Source: Trichosporon coremiiforme (taxonomy: Eukaryota > Basidiomycota > Tremellomycetes > Trichosporonales > Trichosporonaceae). Taken from it: a stretch of 64,000 nt of DNA. The stretch is from NCBI GenBank assembly GCA_039545355.1, contig BCJJ01000006.1, forward strand, positions 1,790,973-1,854,972. The letters run 5' to 3'. This document shows positions 23,155 through 34,180 of the stretch, piece by piece. Numbering within the stretch: the stretch's first letter is position 1; each line of letters opens with the position of its first letter. The notes below the pieces were generated by a model. It was given only the letters and a program-made list of their open reading frames with translations. It was not told the origin of the DNA and did not search any database. Made by a program: the position numbers and the translations under genes.

Positions 23155-25612
23155 CTACTTCCTCTTCTTCCCCTTGTCGCGCTTGGCAATGCGCTTCTGG
23201 GCGCGGACCTCCTTGCGCATGCGCGCGTCGACAATCTTGTACTTGCCCTTGACACCCTTAGGCCTTCCCTTGACACCACGGTTGACGCCCTTGGCGACGA
23301 CGACCTTGCGTTCCTGCCTCTTCTCTCCGGCAGCAGCGCGGCGGAGGAGACGCGAGACCTGGCGCGCCTTCTCGCCGTCGTTCAGGTCCTCAGTCTCCAT
23401 GACGCCGGCAGCCTTGCGCTTCGCGCGCTCGAGACGCGCCGCAGCCTTGAACTTCTTGCGGCCCTTGGCCTCGGCGATCTTCTTGATCGGGCGCGCGTCG
23501 AGGGCACGCTGACGGTCGCGCAGCGCCTGCACCGCCTCCTTCGTGATCGGGATGTTGGGGCGGTAGTGCTTGCTCTCGTCGTCGAGGAACCAGGACGGGA
23601 GGCCGTCCTTGCTGTGCGTCGAGAGCTTGTTGAAACCCTCGTCGATGAGCTGGGACGCCGTCACTTGGCGGTTCACGAGACGGTTCGCCAGCGTCTGCGC
23701 CTCGGCAGTCAGGATACCCTTCTCCTTGATCTTGCGCTGGAGGACCTCGTCCTGGTCCTCGTCGTCGACGTCCCACTCCGGGTCGTCGTCGATCTCCTGC
23801 GGCACGATCTCAAAGTCGTCGTCATCCTCGGGCGCCTCGAGAGTCGACTCGTCAGAACCCATGTCAACGTCGCCCTCGCTGTCAACGCTCTCGTCGTCCG
23901 AGACATCGTCCTCGTCCATCTCCTCGTCGTCCTCCTCATCCTCGTCGTCGCCGTCGAGAGCAGCAAGGTCGCCCATGACCTTGAACACGCCCTGGTCGAA
24001 CCACACCTGCGCCTGGCGGGACATCTTCTCGCGCGAGTCGTCCCTTGACAGGCTCGTGAGGAGCTTCTTCTGCTGGGGCTGGGCGACAGGGCGGGGGTCA
24101 CGGATGGTGACCTTTGACTTTTTCTTCTTGGGGGCCTCGTCGTCCTCGGCGTCCGAGTCAGAGTCAGAGTCCGAATCATAGTCCTGCGCCTTCTGGTTGG
24201 CAACGACGTCCCAGCCACCCTCGCCCTCGGACTCCTCCTCCTCCTCGTCCGCGTCTCCGCGCCGCGGCGCGCGCACCATACCGCTGCGGTAGCCCTTGTC
24301 GACGCCGTCGTCCTCGCTGTCGCTTCCCTCCCGGATACCGTGCCACGCGTCGTAGTTTCGGTCCTTGAGCCGCTGCTGCTTGACCTTCCACTTGGCGTCC
24401 TGCTCGCTCTTGCGCTCCTTATACGTGTCGTACAGGTCGTCGAGCGTACCCTCGAGCGCGGCGGTGCGGCGCTCCCTCTCCTCGTCAGATGAGAGGATCT
24501 CGTCGTCCTCCTCCTCCTCCTCGGCCTCGGACTCCTCCGACTCGGACATGCCGTCCGTGTCCCGCACGGCGTCCTCAATCGAGCGGCCAGTGCGGTTCTC
24601 GCGCTCGCCCTCGCCGAGGTCGAACATCTCCTCACCCGCCAGCTCCTGGTCGTCCATGTCCAGGTCTGTCGGGGCGGTCATACCGAGCTGCAGCTTCTGG
24701 ATCGTCTTGGTCTTGATCTCGTTCTTGCGCTTCTTCTCGCGCTTCTGCTTCGAACGCTTCTCCTCGTGCAGGCGCTTCAGCTCGTCAGAGATCTGCTGCT
24801 CCTCGTCCAGCTCCTCGACCTCGACGTCCTCGGTCGCCTCGTCCGTCTTGCTCGCCTTGACATCGAGACCGATCTCGAGGCGGATCGCAAGTCGCCACTT
24901 CATCAGGGCCTTGAAGTCACCCTTGCCGAGCACCTTCAGATCCTCAAAGTTGGCGACAATGTCCGTCGTCGTGTGTCGCGACTTGAGCCACTCCTTTTCC
25001 TCCTCCGTCTCAAACGCAATCTTGTTCATCGTACCGAGAATCGCGACGGGGTCTCCGCGCACGAAGTCGGAAGCGCTCGCCTTGTGGAACAGGGTGTAGT
25101 CTCCATCGGCGTAACCGTCACGCTGGCGACGCTTCTTCTCGGGCGCGTAGACGTTGGAGTAAGCGTGGTTGTTCGTAGCGGCGAGGCGGGCAGCGGCGTT
25201 GGCAGCCTTGGCGGTCGAGGCCATGGTGGCAGAAGTCGTAACCTCCTCGGCGGGAACCTCCGTGATCGAGGCGGGGAGCGACGACTGGAGGTCCTTGAAG
25301 ACGTGCTTCGGGTCGAGGAACTTGGGGTCAATGTGCTTGGGCGCGATGAAGTCACGGCACACAACGAAGATCTCGGCGGAAACATTACGCGACGAGGGCG
25401 GCTTTGTGGCCTCAACGTGACGGAAAAGCTGGTTGAATACCCACATGAGCGAGTTGTAGTCTTGCGATCGGAACACCTTGGTGACGAAGTTGCCGCCCTT
25501 GACGAGGAACTCGGTGGCGAGACGAAGCGACTGAAGCACAAGCTCGTTCTGCGAGAACGCGTCCTGCACCCACGCGGCACCGACATTGGGCGCACCGTCG
25601 TGCAGCACAAGG

Positions 25613-25643
<31 letters not shown>

Positions 25644-25989
25644 GCTCGTTGCGACACTTCGGAGTCGTAATATCGGCCTGGAACGCGATGACATGCGGCA
25701 GCGGCTTGATGGGCATCAGGTCGACACCGATGATGAGACTGCCCTTCGGCATGTACTTCTCAGCTACCTGGAGCCAACCTCCGGGAGCAGCACACAAATC
25801 GATACAACATTTCGCGTTCGAGAGGAGGTCGTACTTTCGGTTCAAGTGGATGAGCTTGCTGGACGGTCAGTTGTTTGTAACAACAACGGAAACTCACAAA
25901 GCTGAACGGGCACGGTAGCCCTGCTCCTTGGCAAGTCTGTAGAACTTGTCAAGACGTCCCTTTCCGGACTTCTTATCGTGTTTTCCCAT
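23155..25989 (-). CDS. SPB1: AdoMet-dependent rRNA 2'-O-methyltransferase Spb1
   Basis: Exon 1 is 25989-25898 ([20 protein letters not shown]) and exon 2 is 25858-23155; the 39-nt intron (GTGAGT ... CTGACCGTCCAG) interrupts the codon for the Phe of RSAFKL. The product is 931 aa. The FtsJ/RrmJ fold occupies the first 220 residues with SAM motif [13 protein letters not shown] and the catalytic tetrad Lys32-Asp118-Lys158-Glu193. A middle domain (DUF3381-like) and long Asp/Glu-rich segments follow, then the Spb1 C-terminal domain ([16 protein letters not shown], then a very basic end [18 protein letters not shown] ... GKKRK). Spb1 methylates the conserved A-loop guanosine of the large rRNA in nucleolar pre-60S particles. 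It shares a bidirectional promoter with the IQGAP gene. Confidence 0.96.
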
Positions 25990-26541
25990 TGTTGCGGGAT
26001 GTGACTGTGATGGTCACTTGCAAGGTGTCGCTCGAGCGTTGATCACCGTAGCACGCCGCCTGGAAATTCTGAGCGTGAGTGGAGGGAAAACGAACGAGTC
26101 ACGTGCGCACTCTGAGTTGGGTGGCCAACGGACACCACGTGTCCATGTCCGCCATTGTAAACAAGGTCAGGGTGGGGACCGTGACGTACGCGCCTTCTTT
26201 TAGGGGGCATGGGCTGGCACCCCCTCAAGTTTGATCCCGCGGCACTACATTGGCAAGGTCCAGAAACAAACAAGGACCGTCAAAACAAACACGGATAAGC
26301 TCAGCTCAGGACTAGACATTACCTGTTCACATCGCCAGACGCTTTTCCCAACAACACAAACCCCCTCGACCCGTTTGGTTTCTAGTTTCTCTCTCTCCCA
26401 TCACCCATCTAAAGCAGACACTGCGTATCCATGTCCCCGTTCGACTAGTCACGCAACTCCCGACAACCTAGTCCGACAACCCCTTCCGACACGCTAATCA
26501 CCAACGCCACTCGACTTTCCTTTCGCTGACCCTGTTTTCTC
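25990..26541. promoter_or_regulatory. Bidirectional promoter SPB1/IQGAP
   Basis: 552 bases lie between the two divergent starts. The half next to the IQGAP start is AC/CT-rich on the plus strand (26280-26540), consistent with a 5' leader. I saw no TATA box and no further gene. Confidence 0.6.
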
Positions 26542-29500
26542 ATGGGCCAGGACGCTCCGAACACGAGCGACTCTGCGTCCTCCATTTACTCGTACTCTAC
26601 ACGTCTACTCAGAAAGGAGTCCCACTCGTCAACTCCCTCCGACCTGTCCCCTCACAAGGACAACACAGGTGGTCTTCGTCGTGCTGGCTCCGGTGCCATG
26701 TTCAGCACTCACTCCCGCGTCAACAAATCAGTTGACTTGGCCCGTGGACGATGGGAGGCTAAGATCGACGCCGCCAATGAAGACGGAACTCAGGCAACAC
26801 TGGAGCGGACCCCCAGCAAGGCGCGGCCGCGCAGCATGATGATCTCGTCACGCGTCGGCGCCTTTGCTGAGCCCGCTCCGGAGAAACAGCAGGCTGCTCC
26901 CAGTCCAGCGCCGCGTAGGGGCGGAGCGCTGAATGGCTTGACGTCCCGCTGGGAGACTAGGATTCAGGAGGCTGAACCGTCACCGCTTGCGCGGTCTGGT
27001 TCGCTGCGTGCGGCTAAGACTACAGCTGCCCCGGCCGCTCCGGAGACCGAGTGTGACGAGCACCCGACCAAGTCGCCCACCGCACCAGTACCGGCAGCTC
27101 ATCAGTCCGCCAAGGTTTCATCCCAAAGTCCTGCTCCGGCTGCAGTGGAGGTGAAGTCTCCCGCCGCTTCGACACCAGGCAAGTCGCAGTCTTCCGCGAC
27201 CCCGGAGAAGGCCGCAGCGGCCGCTTCCCATGTGCCTGCTCCTCAGCAAAGCCCACGTCCCCAGTCTGTCGCCGACTTCTCTCCCGCCGCTGTCCCTCGC
27301 ACGCCTTCGTCGCACAACCCCGAGGACACTCTGGCTGCGGCTCGTGCCAATGCCCTCCGACGCCTCGAGGAACGCAAGAAAGCCGGTCTTGCGGTCGATG
27401 AGTTCAAGGTCGAGCTTGACCCGCTGCCTGTTTTCGCTCCTCCCGCCAACATCCCGACCTTAGAGAAGATCTCCATCACCCACGTTATCCCGCAGGCACT
27501 TCCTCCACCTCCCGAGCCTACCATCATCAAGGCACTTCCTACCAAAAACAGCCTGTTCGACAGGTCCTTACCGCCGCCTCCGACTAACCCGCAGGAGCCC
27601 AAGTCGCGCACGGTTTCAGCGGAGAAGAACTATGCCTCGTCGCCGATGCCCAAGAGCCGCTCTGTTGAGATTCCGACTCCCCCCAAGTCGGAGGCGGAGC
27701 CCTTGCCCCAGCTGAAGCCGGTGTCGAAGGAGCCCAGGGAGCCCGCTCCTAGCACAGATGTGGCCGCAACATTGCCCAAGCTGCGACCCGTCTCGGCTGC
27801 TATCGACAACGCACACAAGCAGACATCTCAAGCGGAGTCTCTTCCTCAGCTGCGGTCAATCTCGAAGGACACCAAGGACAATTCCAAGGCGGAACCTCTC
27901 CCTCCGATGAGCGTCTCCGCCAAGGAGCCGAAGCAGACTCCTCAGGTCGAGCCTCTTCCTTACCTGCGACCTGTGTCGAAGGAATCAAGAGACCCCGTCT
28001 CGAAGCCCGCTAGCACAGAAGCGGCTGGTACTCTCCGCCGCCTTCGACCGGTATCGACCTTCCCTGAGTCCAAGAAAAGCAACGGCCAGGAGGAGCTCCC
28101 GAAGCTTCGTCCCGTCACCAAGAAGGAGGAGGAGCCAAGGAAACCCCGGCCGCAGCCTGTTGTGGCCACGATTGAACATGTCGAGGCTCCTTCGCCCCGA
28201 AGACTGCGCCCGGTATCTGGAAGCGGCGACATCCAGGACATCGCCGAGCCCAAGGAGGCGCCCCCTCTGCGCAAGCTGCGTCCCGCCTCGATGTTCGGTG
28301 ACTCGCGAGGTTCTCCCGAGCCCGTTGAGGCCCCTTCTAACCGTCGTCTGCGGCCGAGCTCCATGTTCGGTGAGTCGAAGGCTTCTCCGGAGCAGCTTGA
28401 GATCCCTTCGATTCGTAGGCTCCGTCCTGTCTCGCTCGTTAGCGACCCTCGCGACACCCCCGAGTCCCCCTATGCACAGCAGCGCCTTCGCTCTACCCCG
28501 CCTAGCAAGACAGACATGTCGCCTCCGGTCGCAGCCAACGGAAAGTTCGAGGCACCATCGCTGCGCAAGGTCAAGAGCCACACCAACAGCGCGGAGCTGA
28601 CACCGCCTCGAGCGCTTCCCCAGCCTCCGCGGTCACCCAGCCCGGGTCAGGCTGGTCTCAACGACTACAGGCACTCTAGCCCGATCCGACCAGGTGCTCT
28701 GGAGGCCAAGCTGTCGGATCTGACGCTCGAGCCCGGCAGTCCTCGCAAATCCGTTCTCCTGCCCAAGAGCCCGGGCCGCGAGACCCCGCCTGCCAAGTCT
28801 CCTCTTCGTCCCAAGTCACCCACCAAGGAGGCTTACACAAAGGTCCTGCGACCAAAAACGCCCACTCGCGAGGCTATTACGCCTGAACCCCGCTCCCCCT
28901 TGGCGGGTACCAGCGCTACCGCTACCCCTGAACGGCACATCGCAAGGCAGGTCCAGAACGGTACCCCGACTAAGCACACTCCGTCCAAGCCGTCGCCCTT
29001 CAACTCGCCATTTGGCAAGCCCGAAGCCCCCCTCAAGTCTGTGATCCCTCAGTCTCTCAAATCCGAGGCTCCTCAAGACAGTCCGAGCCCTTCCAAGAAG
29101 TTCGCTGGTCTTGAGTATCGCGCCCCAACCGGTCCTCCCAGGGCCGGCTCAGTGTCGACCAACAATGTGTCGTCCTTAGCATCGCGCTTTGGAAGTCCCG
29201 ATAAGAACGGAGCTGCCCCGGCGCCGTCTCCCCGCTCTCGCGTTCCTTCGATGTCTAGTGACCGTCGTCGGCTTGGCAAGCATCTTCCTCGTATCGTGTC
29301 GGGAGACCAGGGCTGGGATGGGGATGCTTCGCGACGTCCTAGTGCCACACGCAAGTCCTCTGGTCACAGAAGTCGTAAGGTCTCAATGGCGACCAACATG
29401 TCCCCATCCAAGGAAGAGAACACGCCCCCTCCTTCTCTCAGCAACAGCGTTGATCAGCCTCCGACGCCTACCCCGTCCAACCGGGCAATGTCCCCTCTCT

Positions 29501-32500
29501 CGCCGTCGACAACTCTTAACTCGCCGAGCAAGACGCTTTCCAACACGCCAGTGAAGAAGCTTCGCCGCGACCTCGTTGGCACGATCCCCACTCGGCGCAC
29601 AGAGGTGGCCGGTGCCGAAATGAAGAACCTCATGAGCGCACTTGGCTCAACCCCTACCCGCGGGCCAAATGTGAAGAGCGGCCAAGGTGTCAGCGGCATG
29701 TCCAACCGTCTGCGCCTGTCGTCTCGTCTCCCCCTGTCTGCTTCCTCGGCTGAACTGGCTCCTGCTCCTTTGCCTTCCAAGCGCCTTGCAGGCAACAACT
29801 GGATGGACAAGCAGCGCCACGCGATTGCTGCCTACGAATACCTCTGTCACGTTGGTGAGGCTCAGCAGTGGATCGAGGGCTGTCTGGACGAGGAGCTTGA
29901 TGTTGGTGTCACCGAGATGGAGGAAGGTCTCCGCGACGGTGTCATTCTTGCCAAGCTTGCCCGTGTCTTCCAGGGCGAGGAAGTCGTTAAGAAGATCTGG
30001 ACCGAGGCCAAGCACCGCTTCCGCCAGACCGACAACATCAACTACTTCCTGGTCTTCATTCGCAGTGTGGGCATGCCCGAGACCTTCATCTTTGAGTTAA
30101 CCGACCTGTACAACGCCAAAAACGTCCCGAAGGTTATCTTCTGTATCCACGTTCTGTCCCATCTCCTCGCTCGTCTTGGACGTGCTGAGCGCATGAACAA
30201 CCTAGTTGGACAGTTCGAGTTCACCGGTGAGTGCCGTCTCCTCCGGACATCGCTAACGTTCAGATGAGCAGCTAGCTGCCACTCAGAAGGGTATCCAGGG
30301 CGTTGCGATGCCGAATTTTCAACAGGCTGGGCAGAGTCTAGCTCAGGAGGCTGCCTGGGAGCCTGAAGAAGAGGAAGAAACCGAAGATGAGCGCCGTGAC
30401 CGAGAGCTCCTCGAGTGTGAGGACTCAGTTCTTGCCTTGCAGAACCACCTCCGCGGCGCACTTGCGCGCCAACGTAAGGCGCGAGTGAAGGCTCAGCTCA
30501 AGCTGGCGGCTCCCATTATCGCCAAGCTACAAGCCCAAGTTCGCGGCAACGCTTCTCGCCAGGCCATCAAGACCGAGCGTAAGAGCCACGACAGGCTTCA
30601 GAAGTGGGCTACCCACCTGCAGGCTCATGCTCGTGGCAACCTCGTTCGCAAGGGCTGGAACCAGTACGTCGCCAGCGTTCGGGGCGTCGAACAGCCCATC
30701 GTCGGCATTCAGGCGCAGGCCAGAGGTCGACTCGCCCGTATGCGGGCCGCGGCTCGTACAAAGGAGCTCCAGCGGGTTTCTCATATGATGGGAGGTCTGC
30801 AAGCTACCTGCCGCGGCCGCCTCGTGCGCCAAAACATCAAGCAGGACCGCGCCGCAATTACCAGGCCCGAGGTCACCTTGGCCATTACCACGCTCCAGGC
30901 TATGGCTCGCGGACGGCTCCAGCGCAGTGCCCTGCGAACCGAGCTCCGCGCCGTTCACGGACACCTGCCTACTTTTGTGGGTATGCAGAGCCACCTCCGC
31001 GGTATGCTTGTCCGTCGTCGCCAGAAGGCCCAGGAGAAGCGCATGGACGATGCCACGGACTACGTCGTGGCTATCCAGGCTACCGCTCGCGGCTGCATCG
31101 CTCGCCGACGGAAGCGTGTCTTCGCCGACGCCGCCGTCCAGCTTGCACCGTCCGTCTCCTCCTTCCAGGCTCTTGCCCGTGGCCGCCTCGCTCAGAAGCA
31201 GCACCAGAACATGCAGAAGGCGCTCGCCAAGGTCGAGATTGCCGGATCGATCGGTGGTCTCCAAGCGTTCCTTCGTACCAAACTTGCGAAGAAGCAGACG
31301 CACGAGCAGAAGAAGAAGCTCGAGTTTGTTCAGCCCGACGTTGTCGGCTTCCAGGCCGTCGCTCGTGGCTACCTCGCGCGCAGGGACTACTTCGAGTGGC
31401 GTGATTACCTTATCGACCCTCACACCCAAGGTGCTCTCATCTTCCTGCAGTCGCTCTCCCGTGGCTTCATCCAGCGCAGGAAGTACTGGCTGCGCCTGTC
31501 CTACCTCTACAACAACCAGGACAAGATAACCAAGATTCAGGCTTTGTGGCGTGGTCGTCAGCAGCGCCAGATGTACGAGCGGCTCATCACTGGTCACGGT
31601 GTCGACATTCCGACCATCCAGAACTACATGCACCTCCTGGACGACACTGAGACCGACTTCTACGACCAGCTCCGTATCGACGAGATGCGCAAGAGCGTAG
31701 TCGACCTGCTTCGCGTCAACCAGACCCTCGAGACTGAGGTCCAGGAGCTTGACACCAAGATTGCTCTCATCCTCAAAAACAAGATGTCTTTCGAGGACCT
31801 GGTACGCGCCAAGCGCCGCCATGGTGTAGTTGCCGAGGACGCCTTCCACCCTCCTGGTGGCGGCGACCCCTTCAGCAATATCCATCTGGATCGCCAGAGC
31901 CAGCGCAAGCTCGAGCTCTTCGAACACCTCTTCTTCACCCTGCAGACGCAGCCGCAGTACCTCTCTCGACTACTGCACAAGCTCTCGAACGAGGAGGATG
32001 AGGCTGATCGCCGTCTCGTTGAGGCTGTCACGCTCATCCTGTTTGGCTTCGGCCATGACAAGCGCGAGGCATACCTGTTCCACAAGTTTATCCAGATCTC
32101 TGTCCACGAACAGATCCTGCGCTCGCGTAGTCTTGAGAACTTGGCCAACACGCGATTCGCCATCACTTCTGTTACGACGCAGTTCATCAGGCCGACGCTC
32201 GCCCCTTACCTCGTGAACGTGCTGCTGCCACACATCCAGCGCGTTGTGCAGGCCGAGGATCTCGACTTGTCGACCGACCCCGTGGATATCTACAACCGAT
32301 TCATTAACAGTGAGGAGAGTCTGACAGGTGTTAGAAGCACTCTGCCCAGAGGTCTCACTGCTGAGCAGGTTCTCCAGACCCATGGCGAAACTCGCGCTCT
32401 GTACATTCAGCACCTTCAGGAGCTGCGCGCTCTCACCGATATGGTCGCCAAATCGATCATGGCGTCCATCCCACAGATGCCGTACGCGCTGCGCCTCATG

Positions 32501-33949
32501 GCCCGCGAGGCCCTGTTCGCACTCCGTGTTCGCTACCAGTGCGACGACAGCTTACTCTGGCCCGTTGTCGCCAAGGCGGTCGTCATGCCGTTCATCCTCC
32601 CGGCCATCGCCGCTCCCGAGACCTACGGCATCGCCGAGAACGTCAACCCCGTCATGCGCCGCAACCTGAACGCTATCGCTCATCTGCTTGGCTTGATCGC
32701 TTCGCAAGACTTGGGGTTAACGGCCAAGGACAGACTCGTGCGGGAGCCTCTGCAGGAGTACATTCGCGTCGCCGGCAAGGAGATGAGCGACTTCATCTTC
32801 GACGTCGCCGAGGTCGACTTCCAGGTCCAAGAAATGCTTGAGAGCACTTCAGAGGCCACCCCGATCAGCATCACGCGAAAGGACATTTACGGCCTGCTCG
32901 CCATCCTCATCCGCCACCAGCAGACCATTACGGCTGGCAAGGCCAAGGATCCGATTGAGAGCGTACTAGACCAGCTCGAGGGACCGCCGATCGACTATGA
33001 CCGCAGCAACGCTACGGTTCGCGTGCGATTGACGAACCGTCTCGCCCAGCTGCAGACCTCTGACCCCGAGGTTGCACGCGTCCGAGAGCTCGAGTCACAG
33101 GCGAAGCGCCACGTTCTCGCCGTTCTCCGCGTCCAGACCGGCAAGGACCTGTACGAGGTTCTGCTCTCGCACCCGACCGAGGCGGACGAGAACCGCTGGG
33201 TGTACGAGGTGCACCGCGACATTGCCCTCGAGCAAGCACGACGAGAACGCCACGACCTGCCCCCGACGCCCGAGGAGGCCGAGTACCAAATGGAAAGCAT
33301 CCGCTCCCTTCCGTTCCACGAGGTCAAGTCGCGAGCGATCGAGTTCTGCATGTCGCTCGTCGAGCTGGGCAAGCTGTCGCGCGAAGATCACCTGCAGGGC
33401 CTTCTCGTGTCTATCGCCTGCGACATTCGCGAGAAGCACCGCCTGCGTCAGAAGCGCAAGGTGGACCTGGCCGCGATGAGCGAGGCGCAGGCGCACCTGA
33501 CGGAGAAGCGGGCCAAGTTCGACGAGCAGGTCCAGTCGTACCACGATTACATCGACACGTCGATGGCGGCGCTGCAGCAGAAGAAGAAGGCGCCGATCCT
33601 GTCCAAGCAGTACTGGCGCACGTTTGGCGGCAAGAAGTCCAAGTTCGGCACGTACAAGTACTCTGCCGCCGAGCTGTACGAGAAGGGCATCCTGCTGAGC
33701 GTGGCGCAGTTCAGCCCCCGCCAATTTGACAAACTGCACGTCGTCATCAGCTCAAACGACGTCGGCGTCGTCACCCTCGAGATGACCGGACACGGCAACG
33801 CGTACATTGGCAAGGAGGAGATGCGCATGGAGGACCTCCTCCAAGCCCAGTTCGACAACAATGTCCGCCTCGACCTCTTCGACAGCATTGCTGCGTTCAA
33901 CCTGAACACGCTCATCCACCAGATCAACAAAAAGTTCTACTCCGCATAA
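26542..33949 (+). CDS. IQGAP-type cytokinesis scaffold with giant N-terminal extension
   Basis: Exons 26542-30226 and 30264-33949 joined over a 37-nt intron (GTGAGT ... CTAACGTTCAG) give 2456 aa. Residues 1-1085 are Pro/Ser-rich and apparently disordered, with an Arg/Pro/Ser repeat array at 388-631. A calponin-homology domain follows (about 1087-1225: AYEYLCHVGEAQQWIEGCL, then DGVILAKLARVFQG), then about 13 degenerate IQ motifs of the form LQAxxRGxLxR (about 1280-1675), a RasGAP-related domain (about 1775-2100: EAVTLILFGFGHDKREAYL) and a RasGAP C-terminal domain (about 2250-2410). The order CH-IQ-GRD-RGCT is that of Iqg1/Rng2, which recruit actin, calmodulin and myosin light chains to the contractile ring. 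Those yeast proteins are about 1,490 aa; nearly all the extra length here is the N-terminal extension. GAP activity is usually absent in this family. Confidence 0.94.
27703..28434 (+). repeat. Coding repeat array (LRPVS units) in the IQGAP extension
   Basis: Residues 388-631 contain about 11 imperfect units of roughly 20-30 residues built on a core L-P-x-L-R-P-V-S-K-E. Early units read LPQLKPVSKE, LPKLRPVSA, LPYLRPVSKE; later ones read LRRLRPVST, PRRLRPVSG, LRKLRPASMFGDS, NRRLRPSSMFGES, IRRLRPVSL. Codon use differs between units, so the array is not a recent DNA-level expansion. Confidence 0.85.
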
Positions 33950-34180
33950 AAGCATGAAGAGAGACGATGAAATGAAGGAGTAGAAGAGAGAGGAAAAATG
34001 ATAGTCATAGCACGCAACAGCATAGGACGTGAGACCGAGAATAATATTGTATCAGTGCCTATATGTAATGCCTCCATGAATAGACGATTTCTGAGTGACT
34101 GCTGCTGCAATGTTGCATACATATCAAGATATGTGAGCTACGGATCTGTCTAATCTAGTCATACGTCCTTCCTCGCCCAC

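Noticed and set aside
22801..24048. 415-codon plus-strand ORF spanning the ESA1 end and SPB1
   Set aside because: Runs out of frame through the ESA1 C terminus and antisense to acidic SPB1 segments, giving only Leu/Val/Asp-rich sequence.
24766..25905. 379-codon plus-strand ORF inside SPB1
   Set aside because: Antisense shadow of the methyltransferase domain; GC-rich third positions keep the opposite frame open.
30527..31927. 466-codon minus-strand ORF across the IQ region
   Set aside because: It lies wholly antisense to IQ motifs and its Leu/Glu/Val-rich repeats mirror the sense codons; no start context or family resemblance.
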